This document shows positions 22,942-30,404 of a stretch of 64,000 nucleotides of DNA, in pieces. A model generated the notes under the pieces. It made no database searches, was not told the origin of the DNA, and saw only the letters and a program-made list of their open reading frames with translations. The position numbers were made by a program, and so were the translations under genes. Numbering within the stretch: position 1 is the first letter of the stretch; every line of letters begins with the position of its first letter. The stretch is from Phascolarctobacterium sp. (lineage in GTDB: Bacteria > Bacillota > Negativicutes > Acidaminococcales > Acidaminococcaceae): positions 1-64,000 of the forward strand of contig NZ_JAUNOQ010000001.1 of NCBI RefSeq assembly GCF_030531065.1, read 5' to 3'.

Positions 22942-24021
22942 ATGACAATAGAGCAGTACGAAACTAAAACAAAGGGTAAGCTATGGCGTTATGAATGCGG
23001 TTATCGTGATTGGCAGGGCATTTATAAACGGCGCAAGCAGTCGGGATTTAAGACGAAAAAGGAAGCAAAGGCAGCGCAGCAATATTTCCTCGATACGGTA
23101 AGCCAGCAGCCTAATATATTATTTGCAGCGCTGGTCGGCGAATACCTAGAGTATTACAGGGCAAGGCGCAAAAAGCAGACAGTGGCCACGGCAGAAAGCT
23201 ATATAAAATACGCTATATTGCCGTTTTTTAAGGATATGTTGATAACGGATATAACCGCCGCCGCCGTGAGCCGCTGGCAGAACGAAATAATAAAGAAATA
23301 TGCCTTGACTACACAAAGGCAGATACAAGGCAGGTTGTCGGCGATATTAAACTATGCAATGCGCTTTCGCGGCCTGCGTATGAATGCGGCGCGTGAAGCC
23401 GGGAGTATAGGCAAAGACCGCGCAGGCCGGGAACAGATATGGAAGCTGGAAGAATTTAACCGATTTATCGAATGCGTACCGATGGAGTATAAAGCGGCGT
23501 TTATAGTGCTATTTTATAGCGGTATGAGGGTAGGGGAATTATTAGCGCTGACGATAGCTGACTACAACGCGGCAGAGCGCAAGCTTAATATCGATAAAAG
23601 CCTTTCGCGCGTACATGGGCAAAACATTATAGGGTACACTAAGAACGATAGCAGCAGGCGCGTTATTACGGTGCCTGACATTGCCGCCGCCGCGCTAGAC
23701 GAATATATAAGCCATTTATACAAGCCGCGGCCATATGAGCGCATTTTTGAGCTTATAAGCAGGGATAAACTACAATACAGGCTAAAGAGGGGAGCAGATG
23801 CGGCCAACGTGCCGCCGATACGCATACATGACTTAAGGCATTCACACGCTAGCTTACTAGTGCATATCAACGAAAATATTAAGGTTATACAAAAGCGGCT
23901 GGGGCATAGCAGCATTAAGACAACGCTAGGAACATATGGCCACCTATACGAGGAAGCCGACGCGGAAACAGCGGCGCGGCTGGACGGATTAACAGAGCAG
24001 AAAAAGGGGCAAAAATTTTAA
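22942..24021 (+). CDS. int: Tyrosine recombinase (integrase)
   Basis: A 359-residue phage-type integrase. The N-terminal arm-binding domain (LWRYECGYRDWQGIYKRRKQSGFKTKKEAKAA) and a SAM-like core-binding domain precede the catalytic domain. That domain holds the first Arg in FYSGMRVGELLAL, HDLRHSHASLLVHI (His-x-x-Arg), LGHSSIKTTLGTYGHL (His/Trp position and the nucleophilic Tyr). The ATG at 22942 is chosen because GGAGGGG lies upstream; the frame extends further but only through that site. It ends 90 bp before attR. Confidence 0.95.
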   Translation: MTIEQYETKTKGKLWRYECGYRDWQGIYKRRKQSGFKTKKEAKAAQQYFLDTVSQQPNILFAALVGEYLEYYRARRKKQTVATAESYIKYAILPFFKDMLITDITAAAVSRWQNEIIKKYALTTQRQIQGRLSAILNYAMRFRGLRMNAAREAGSIGKDRAGREQIWKLEEFNRFIECVPMEYKAAFIVLFYSGMRVGELLALTIADYNAAERKLNIDKSLSRVHGQNIIGYTKNDSSRRVITVPDIAAAALDEYISHLYKPRPYERIFELISRDKLQYRLKRGADAANVPPIRIHDLRHSHASLLVHINENIKVIQKRLGHSSIKTTLGTYGHLYEEADAETAARLDGLTEQKKGQKF

Positions 24022-24111
24022 AACCATGAAAACGCTAGAAAAGAAAGTTAAAATACAGTAACCATAAAAACAAGAAAGCACTATAAAAATTAAAAGTAGG
24101 GATATTCGAGG

Positions 24112-24183
24112 TTACTCCCTAATATAGCAGAAGAGACCGAAAGCCCTTGCGTCATGCGGGGTTTTTGGTCTCTTTTGCATTGA
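24112..24183. repeat. attR, 72-bp direct repeat
   Basis: Perfect copy of 13283-13354. Past it begins chromosomal sequence leading to the HD-domain gene. Confidence 0.9.
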
Positions 24184-24238
24184 TTGGCTTCGGTTTGGTT
24201 TTAGAAGCTGCGACTAAGCTTGTCAATTAGCTTTTATA

Positions 24239-24267
24239 TTGGAGTTTATGGCGCAGTGAAGTATAAT
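24239..24267 (+). promoter_or_regulatory. Promoter of the HD-domain gene
   Basis: TTGGAG (24239-24244), 17-bp spacer, TATAAT (24262-24267). Confidence 0.5.
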
Positions 24268-24326
24268 ATAGATATAAAATCCATTAAAAAACAGGATTAC
24301 AATTAATAGAGAAAGGTCGTTTTAAA

Positions 24327-24824
24327 ATGAAGAATATTGCGTTATATAAAGCCATGCTGCAATATTTCAGCGGTGATCCGCGCCGCTGCCAGCATTTAAT
24401 TAAGGTTGCCAGCCTGGCGCGGGAAATAGCGCTGCTGGAAAATTTAGATGAGCAGACCGTTGCGCTGGTGGAGGCTGCCGGTTTAGTCCACGACTGCGGC
24501 ATTAAAATTGGCGAAGCTAAATATGGCGCAGGCAAATGTACCGGCAAGATTCAGGAGCAGGAGGGCCCGGCCGCCGCGCAAAAAATTTTAGCGGAGCTGG
24601 GCTATGATGCCGCTGCGGCAGAGCGCATTTGTTATCTCGTAGGACACCACCATACCTATAATAATATCGATGGACTTGATTATCAGATTTTAGTGGAAGC
24701 CGACTTTCTCGTAAATTTTTATGAGGACGAGTTGAGCAAAAATGCGATAGCTCATGCCGTGGAGAAAATTTTCCGCACGGACAGCGGCAAATTGCTGGCG
24801 CAGGCAATGTTTGGGTTGAAATAA
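24327..24824 (+). CDS. HD-domain phosphohydrolase
   Basis: A 165-residue protein with the HD metal ligands visible: RRCQHLIKVASLAREIA (first His), AGLVHDCGI (HD), VGHHHTYNNI and VEADFLVNFYED (final Asp). HD enzymes hydrolyse phosphoesters of nucleotides or signalling molecules; the substrate cannot be told. AGAAAGG lies upstream of the ATG. Before insertion of the element this gene directly followed amt. Confidence 0.8.
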   Translation: MKNIALYKAMLQYFSGDPRRCQHLIKVASLAREIALLENLDEQTVALVEAAGLVHDCGIKIGEAKYGAGKCTGKIQEQEGPAAAQKILAELGYDAAAAERICYLVGHHHTYNNIDGLDYQILVEADFLVNFYEDELSKNAIAHAVEKIFRTDSGKLLAQAMFGLK

Positions 24825-24829
24825 AATAA

Positions 24830-24882
24830 ACTCCTAAAGCAGACCGTCTTGATTTCAAGTAGCTGCTTTAGGAGTATTATAT
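24830..24882. terminator. Bidirectional terminator
   Basis: CTCCTAAAGCAG and CTGCTTTAGGAG form a 12-bp stem between the convergent HD gene and the 516-residue gene, with T-rich tails. Confidence 0.7.
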
Positions 24883-24900
24883 TTTAATGCAGGAAGTTTA

Positions 24901-26451
24901 TTATTTTTTAGCGTGGAGCTTTTTCAGCTTGCGCATCAGCGCTTCTAAATCAAGCCTTTGCCCTTGCAGTAATGCGGCGGCGCGGGCCTTGATCAGCTCG
25001 TCTGTGCTGGTGCGGATTGTTTGGCGCAGGGCATCCCTGATTGCCGGTGTCAGCTGCTGTGGCTCCCAGCTTTCCAAAGCGTCGCAGGCACAGCCGCGCA
25101 GCAGCTCGTGCAGCGAACCCAGAGCGGCCGTAATAATGGCTTCGCCCTGTCCCGGATGGGTTTGCAGATAGCGGAGCGGCACTACTAAAGCGTGCAGCTC
25201 GGCGGCATACAGCGGCAGCCGGTCAGTGATAAGCTGCAGGACGCGCTGGGAACGGTCGTCGCCTTCGTAGGACAGCAGGTAAGGAAAGAGCGTATATTCC
25301 AAGGGATGCTGCTGCCAGTAGGCAAACAGCCGAGGCCAAACGTCCATTTCCGTTTCGTAAGCAAAATCAGCCAGCTGGTAATTGATTTGACCGTCGATAA
25401 TCAGGCGCTGGTGTATCTGCTCTTGCCAATCCTGACAGTAGACCATATTATCGCAGCGGGCAATCAGTTCGTGGCATTGATTTGGCGACAAGGAATAAAG
25501 AGTGTTTTCCTCCAGCAGGCTGCGCAGAGTGTTGGCAATAGTTATCATATCCAGCAGGTCTTCGGGGATTACGGCCAGGTATTGCGCATGGCGCAGCAGG
25601 CTGCATAGCATGGAATAGATGTCGATGCTATGCAGATTATGGCTTTCGCGCACATTTTGCGGCGGATAATGCAGCAGCATAAATAAATAATTGCCAATTA
25701 TGGCCATGGCGCTTTTATACACGGCAAAGGAAATTACCGGCCGCTGCAGCACCTGGGCCAGCTTTGTGGCCTGCATCAGCTTAACGGACAGGGGCGGATA
25801 TTCCACTTCGATATCGGGGCCGTTTTTCAAAAGCCACAAGCGCTGAGCTTCGTCGGCGCATTGGCAGTCGATGATAGCGAAAACCTTGCCCCAGCCTTTG
25901 GTACAGCCTAACAGCTCCCATACTGCTTTTTGCGGCGTGTAGTTGCCGATGCGGCAGCCGTATAAAAAGCTGAAGGTAAATTCCTCGCAGTGAGCCAGTG
26001 TGACAATATCCTGCCACAGCTGGGGCTCTTCTTTTTGCAGGCGTTCCATGCCGTACAGGCCGAAAAGTATCAGGGCAAATTTCAGCGGCTCGCGGTGGCG
26101 GGCGTTGTAGAAGAAGCTACGCGCTAGGTCGAGGGCCACGATGTTCATATCGTCCGCGTCAAAGGAGGATATAAAGGGGTCGCAGTATTCGGCCATGGAC
26201 ATACTTTTGAGATCCTGGTATAGACGCTGGCGATGGGGCTGCAGGGGCTCGGCCAGATAGGCGCGCAGGTCCTTGAGCAGCAAGCTGGCGTCGTCGACCG
26301 CAGCGGGCATATCCATGGTGTAGTAAAAAGCGTCGGTATGACCGGGCTCCGTAAAGTAGGGATAATCGCTGCTGTCAGGCAGGTCTGGTTCGGTGTAAAA
26401 ACCGTCCTCGTCAATATGATTTTTGATGTAATGGTACAATGATTTATTCAT
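24901..26451 (-). CDS. Large hypothetical protein, helical
   Basis: About 516 residues when started at MNKSLYHYIKNHIDEDGF (26451). A longer in-frame extension exists but runs through another gene's terminator and antisense to a small peptide, so I reject it. The sequence is soluble, Leu-rich and helical with several repeated helical pairs; the C-terminal part (ELIKARAAALLQGQRLDLEALMRKLKKLHAKK) is basic. A HEAT-like repeat fold is possible. No catalytic motif or named family is recognised. The start has no clear ribosome binding site. Confidence 0.6.
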   Translation of the reverse strand: MNKSLYHYIKNHIDEDGFYTEPDLPDSSDYPYFTEPGHTDAFYYTMDMPAAVDDASLLLKDLRAYLAEPLQPHRQRLYQDLKSMSMAEYCDPFISSFDADDMNIVALDLARSFFYNARHREPLKFALILFGLYGMERLQKEEPQLWQDIVTLAHCEEFTFSFLYGCRIGNYTPQKAVWELLGCTKGWGKVFAIIDCQCADEAQRLWLLKNGPDIEVEYPPLSVKLMQATKLAQVLQRPVISFAVYKSAMAIIGNYLFMLLHYPPQNVRESHNLHSIDIYSMLCSLLRHAQYLAVIPEDLLDMITIANTLRSLLEENTLYSLSPNQCHELIARCDNMVYCQDWQEQIHQRLIIDGQINYQLADFAYETEMDVWPRLFAYWQQHPLEYTLFPYLLSYEGDDRSQRVLQLITDRLPLYAAELHALVVPLRYLQTHPGQGEAIITAALGSLHELLRGCACDALESWEPQQLTPAIRDALRQTIRTSTDELIKARAAALLQGQRLDLEALMRKLKKLHAKK

Positions 26452-26472
26452 AGATTTATTCGCGAAAAAACT

Positions 26473-26500
26473 TTTACTAAATTTAATTATATGGTACAAT
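26473..26500 (+). promoter_or_regulatory. Promoter of the CKWLDRY peptide
   Basis: TTTACT (26473-26478), 16-bp spacer, TACAAT (26495-26500), 43 bp before the TTG start. Confidence 0.5.
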
Positions 26501-26543
26501 AAAGAGGCTGCGACTCTTTCCAGTAGGAGGGAGGTGTCTGGCG

Positions 26544-26630
26544 TTGGAAGATAGTATCCATACCTTTGTCGTATCTGTTGGAGCAAGTATAGTCGCCTAC
26601 TATATTTGCAAATGGCTGGACAGATATTAG
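26544..26630 (+). CDS. Small single-pass membrane peptide, toxin-like
   Basis: A 28-residue ORF starting at TTG with GGAGGGAGGTG upstream. The sequence begins MEDSIHTFVVSVGASIVA and ends YYICKWLDRY: one membrane segment and a charged tail ending like Fst-type toxins (KWLDR). It has its own promoter and a strong terminator, and a decayed copy exists at 16735-16840 inside the integrated element. A type I toxin or membrane regulatory peptide is likely; the matching antisense RNA is not obvious. Confidence 0.55.
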   Translation: MEDSIHTFVVSVGASIVAYYICKWLDRY

Positions 26631-26647
26631 AGCAGCACCAGCATAAT

Positions 26648-26680
26648 AAAAAAGCAGCGGTCGCCTCCGCTGCTTTTTTT
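26648..26680. terminator. Bidirectional terminator
   Basis: AGCAGCGG (26653-26660) and CCGCTGCT (26667-26674) with A- and T-runs on either side. It ends the small peptide transcript and, on the minus strand, probably the pyruvate carboxylase transcript. Confidence 0.75.
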
Positions 26681-26763
26681 GTGCCACGCTTTGGAAGAAA
26701 CGTGCCCATAACCTTTTGTGCTTAAAGTATAGCATAGAGATAAGAAAATAGCAAGTTTTTGTT

Positions 26764-29700
26764 TTACATTTGCGTTGTAATCTCCATCAGGCAGTCGCCG
26801 CTTTCCACGCGCTCGCCGGCAGCTACATGAATAGCGCTGACGATACCGGAGATAGGCGCTGATAAAGTCGTTTCCATTTTCATGGCTTCGGTGATAATTA
26901 AAGGCGTGCCCTTAGTTACGGCCTGACCCTTTTCAGCCAGTACCTTGACTACGGACCCGGACAGCGAAGCGCCGATTTCACCCAGCTTGCTCTTATCCGC
27001 TTTTTTGCGGGTGACGTTGGTCGCTTTGGCGTTGCGGTCCTTGATAATGATTTCGCGTGGCAGTCCGTTGAACTCAAAGGTTACGGTGCGCATACCGGCG
27101 GCATTGGCTTCGGAAATATGGTCTAATTTGATGACCAGTACCTTGCCCTGCTCTATTTCTACCTTAATTGTTTCGCCGGGAGTCATGCCGAAGAAGAAGG
27201 TGGGCGTATCGAGTACGGATACGTCGCCAAATTCGTTGTAACGGGTTACCCAATCGGTGAATACTTTGGGATACAGGCAGTAGGAGCTGATAGCTTCGTC
27301 AGTGGTGGGGGCGCCCATATCCTTGAGCTTGCTGCGAACAGCTTCAAAGTCCACTGGCTCCAAAGCGGCTCCGGGACGTACGGTAATAGGCTGACGGCCC
27401 TTGAGAATAATTTTTTGCAGCTTTTCCGGGAAGCCCTGATAAGGAACGCCGATACGCCCTTCGAAAAATTCTACGACGGAGGCGGGGAAGTCCAGCACAT
27501 CGCCTTTTGCGTAAACATCTTCTTCCGTCAGTTCGTTTTGCAGCATGAACAGCGCCATGTCGCCTACGATTTTAGAGGACGGCGTAACCTTGATTAAATC
27601 GCCGAAGAGCATGGATACGCGGTGATACATATCCTTGACTTCTTCCCAGCGGTGAATCAGTCCCAAGGCCTGGGCTTGCTGCTTCAAATTGGTGTACTGG
27701 CCGCCGGGCATTTCGTGAACGTAAACTTCGGGGTTGGGGAAGTTTTCCGTTCTGTCGGCAGCTTTATAATAAGGACGCACGGTTTCCCAGTAGCGGGACA
27801 GCTCGTTGAGGGAATCAACGTCCAGCCGCGGCTGGCGGGGGTGGCCGCTTAATGCGTAATATAAACTGCTGGTGGAGGGCTGGCTGGTGCCGCAGCTCAT
27901 GGAACTCATGGCCGTATCCACGATGTCCACGCCTGCGTCGATAGCGCGGGCGTAAGTATAAATAGCGTTGCCGCTGCCCTCGTGAGTGTGCAGGTGAATA
28001 GGAACGCCTACATAGGATTTCAAGCTGCTGACTAATCTGTAAGCGGCTTCCGGCTTTAACAGACCGGCCATATCCTTAATGGCGATAATATTAGCGCCGG
28101 CTTTTTCCAAAGCCTTTGCCATATCGATATAATATTGCAGGTCGTATTTATCGCGGTGCGGGTCGAGAATATCGCCGGTGTAGCACAGCGCGGCTTCGGC
28201 TACCTTGCCGCATTCGCGCACGGTGTCGATGGAAAGACGCATATTATCCAGACCGTTGAGGCTGTCGAAGATGCGGAACACGTCGATACCGTTCTTGGCG
28301 GCCAGTTGGATAAAATGCTTCACTACATTATCGGGATAGCTGGTATAGCCTACGGCGTTAGCGCCGCGCAGCAGCATTTGGAATAAGATATTGGGAGCCG
28401 CTTGGCGGAATTGAGCCAGACGCTGCCAGGGGCTTTCGTCCAAGAAGCGGTAGGCTACGTCGAAGGTAGCGCCGCCCCAGCATTCAAAGGAGAAAAGTCC
28501 GGGCAGCTTACCGGCGGTATCGCGCATGACGCGCAGCATATCGCTAGTGCGCAGGCGGGTTGCGAACAGGGATTGATGGGCGTCGCGGAAGGTGGTATCG
28601 GTAACGAGAACCTCCTGCTGGGCCATTACCCAATCGGTTAAGCCTTCGGGGCCTTGGGTATCCAGTACATGCTTAGCGCCTAAAGCTAAAATGCCGTTAT
28701 AGGGCTTGGGCAGATTCAAAGGCGCGAAGTCGGGCTTGGGCTGCACGCCTACGTTGGAATAGCCGTTGACCGTAATATCGGCAATATAATGCAGCAGCTT
28801 GTTGCCGCGGTCCAAGGTTTTGGGGAAAACGAACAGCTCCGGCGTTTCGTCTACAAAGTCGGTGGTGTAGTCGCCTTTGATGAAATGTTCGTTTTGCAGC
28901 ACATTCTCTAAGAATTGGATGTTGGTCTTAACGCCGCGGATGCGGAATTCTTTTAAGCAGCGCAGCATTTTAGTAATGGCTATCTGGTGGGTCAGGCCCC
29001 AGGTAGTGGCCTTAACCAGCAGCGAATCGTAATAGGGAGTGATAACGGAACCGGTGAAAGCGTTGCCGCCGTCCAGGCGGATGCCGAAGCCGCCGCCGCT
29101 GCGATAGGTAATCAGCTTGCCGGTGTCGGGCATAAAATTATTGGACGGATCTTCGGTGGTAATACGGCACTGGATGGCATGGCCGATGGTGCGCAGTTCG
29201 TCCTGCTGGGGCAGGGCAATTTCCGGCCCGTGCAGGCTGTAGCCTTCGGCAATGCGGATTTGGGTTTGCACGATATCAATGCCGGTGATTTGCTCGGTAA
29301 CGGTATGCTCGACCTGAATGCGGGGGTTGACTTCAATAAAATAGAATTTGCCGTCGGGAGTGGCTAAAAATTCCACCGTACCAGCGCTGATATAATCTAC
29401 GTTCTTCATCAGCTTTACTGCGGCGTCGCAAATGGCCTGGCGCTGCTCCAAAGGCAGGGAGAAAGCCGGAGCGATCTCCACCAGCTTTTGGTGGCGGCGC
29501 TGCACGGAGCAATCGCGCTCAAACAAATGCATTAAATTGCCATGGGTGTCGCCGATGATTTGTACTTCAATATGCTTGGGATTTTGCAGATATTTTTCCA
29601 AATAGATTTCGTCGTTGCCAAAAGCTTTTTTCGCTTCGCTTTTAGCCATGTCGTAAGCGGTTACGGCTTCTTCGGCAGATTTAACGACGCGCATACCGCG

Positions 29701-30204
29701 GCCGCCGCCACCGTTCACTGCTTTAATGATAATGGGATAACCGTATTGTTCGCCAAACTCCAGAACTTCCTGCAGGCTGTTGACGGTGCCCTTGCTGCCG
29801 GGAATCATGGGGATGCCGGCCAGTTCGGCTTGCTTGCGGGCGTTGATTTTATCTCCGAACATAATTAAATGCTCAAGGCGCGGGCCGATGAAGATTAAAC
29901 CTTCTTCGGAGCAGCGGCGCGCTAGATTGCTGTTTTCGGATAAGAAGCCGTAGCCGGGGTGGATAGCATCTACGTCGTGTTCCTTAGCCACACGCAAAAT
30001 ATCTTCGATATCCAGATAAGCGTCCGTAGGGCTTTTGCCCTCTCCTACTAAATAAGCTTCGTCGGCCTTATTGCGGTGCAGGGATAGAGTGTCTTCTTTA
30101 GAATATATAGCAACAGTGCGGATGCCTAATTCATTGCAGGCACGAAAAACACGAATGGCGATTTCGCCGCGATTAGCAACTAAAACTGTGTTAATTTTGG
30201 GCAT
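26764..30204 (-). CDS. pyc: Pyruvate carboxylase
   Basis: A 1146-residue single-chain enzyme. Biotin carboxylase domain: VLVANRGEIAIRVFRA at the start, the Gly-rich loop GGGGRGMRVV near 165 and EVNPRIQVEHTVTE near 290. Carboxyltransferase domain: LVTDTTFRDAHQSLFATR near 530, then AIKDMAGLLKP and the HLHTHEGSGN metal/substrate region. A C-terminal biotin carboxyl carrier domain has the biotinylated lysine in EAMKMET. It makes oxaloacetate from pyruvate, feeding the reductive branch to succinate and propionate or anabolism. It is a single gene, with spacing that suggests its own promoter. Confidence 0.97.
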   Translation of the reverse strand: MPKINTVLVANRGEIAIRVFRACNELGIRTVAIYSKEDTLSLHRNKADEAYLVGEGKSPTDAYLDIEDILRVAKEHDVDAIHPGYGFLSENSNLARRCSEEGLIFIGPRLEHLIMFGDKINARKQAELAGIPMIPGSKGTVNSLQEVLEFGEQYGYPIIIKAVNGGGGRGMRVVKSAEEAVTAYDMAKSEAKKAFGNDEIYLEKYLQNPKHIEVQIIGDTHGNLMHLFERDCSVQRRHQKLVEIAPAFSLPLEQRQAICDAAVKLMKNVDYISAGTVEFLATPDGKFYFIEVNPRIQVEHTVTEQITGIDIVQTQIRIAEGYSLHGPEIALPQQDELRTIGHAIQCRITTEDPSNNFMPDTGKLITYRSGGGFGIRLDGGNAFTGSVITPYYDSLLVKATTWGLTHQIAITKMLRCLKEFRIRGVKTNIQFLENVLQNEHFIKGDYTTDFVDETPELFVFPKTLDRGNKLLHYIADITVNGYSNVGVQPKPDFAPLNLPKPYNGILALGAKHVLDTQGPEGLTDWVMAQQEVLVTDTTFRDAHQSLFATRLRTSDMLRVMRDTAGKLPGLFSFECWGGATFDVAYRFLDESPWQRLAQFRQAAPNILFQMLLRGANAVGYTSYPDNVVKHFIQLAAKNGIDVFRIFDSLNGLDNMRLSIDTVRECGKVAEAALCYTGDILDPHRDKYDLQYYIDMAKALEKAGANIIAIKDMAGLLKPEAAYRLVSSLKSYVGVPIHLHTHEGSGNAIYTYARAIDAGVDIVDTAMSSMSCGTSQPSTSSLYYALSGHPRQPRLDVDSLNELSRYWETVRPYYKAADRTENFPNPEVYVHEMPGGQYTNLKQQAQALGLIHRWEEVKDMYHRVSMLFGDLIKVTPSSKIVGDMALFMLQNELTEEDVYAKGDVLDFPASVVEFFEGRIGVPYQGFPEKLQKIILKGRQPITVRPGAALEPVDFEAVRSKLKDMGAPTTDEAISSYCLYPKVFTDWVTRYNEFGDVSVLDTPTFFFGMTPGETIKVEIEQGKVLVIKLDHISEANAAGMRTVTFEFNGLPREIIIKDRNAKATNVTRKKADKSKLGEIGASLSGSVVKVLAEKGQAVTKGTPLIITEAMKMETTLSAPISGIVSAIHVAAGERVESGDCLMEITTQM

Positions 30205-30343
30205 GATAGCTCCTCCTTGTCTTGATTACAGCCTTATTGTATATAAAAGCCGGGTGTAATGCAAGCAGGCAGACAGATGTATACAGGTATTCTTATATAT
30301 TCTTTCGTGAAAATTGACGTGTACGATGTTAGAAATAAAGAAG

Positions 30344-30380
30344 AAACCCATACGAAAGGCAGCGCCTTGGGTATGGGTTT
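30344..30380 (-). terminator. Terminator of the 857-residue gene
   Basis: AAACCCATAC (30344-30353) pairs with GTATGGGTTT (30371-30380); on the minus strand the stem is followed by CTTCTTTAT. Confidence 0.6.
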
Positions 30381-30404
30381 GAAGATTTATGGGATCTTTT
30401 TATT

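Larger units (their letters stand above)
13283..24183. mobile_element. 10.9-kb integrated element (satellite-like or small replicative integrative element)
   Basis: Perfect 72-bp direct repeats at 13283-13354 and 24112-24183 bound the segment. A tyrosine integrase ends 90 bp before the right repeat. Inside are two divergent repressor/Cro-like pairs with operators, an Xis-like DNA-binding protein, a primase-helicase (TOPRIM plus DUF927), a DUF1492 sigma-like regulator and several type II toxin-antitoxin genes. No capsid, portal, terminase, tail, lysis, relaxase or type IV secretion genes are present. This set (int, repressors, xis, replication) matches phage-inducible satellite islands in outline, though int sits at the opposite end from the usual SaPI order. 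A replicative integrative element mobilised by a helper is the other option. Confidence 0.85.

Noticed and set aside
13283-24183. Complete prophage or conjugative element
   Set aside because: No terminase, portal, capsid, tail, lysis, relaxase or secretion genes are present between the att repeats, so neither label fits.
26452-26709. N-terminal extension of the 516-residue protein up to 26709
   Set aside because: It would run antisense through the small peptide gene and a bidirectional terminator; its sequence (Cys-rich, then Arg/Tyr-rich) does not resemble the rest of the protein.
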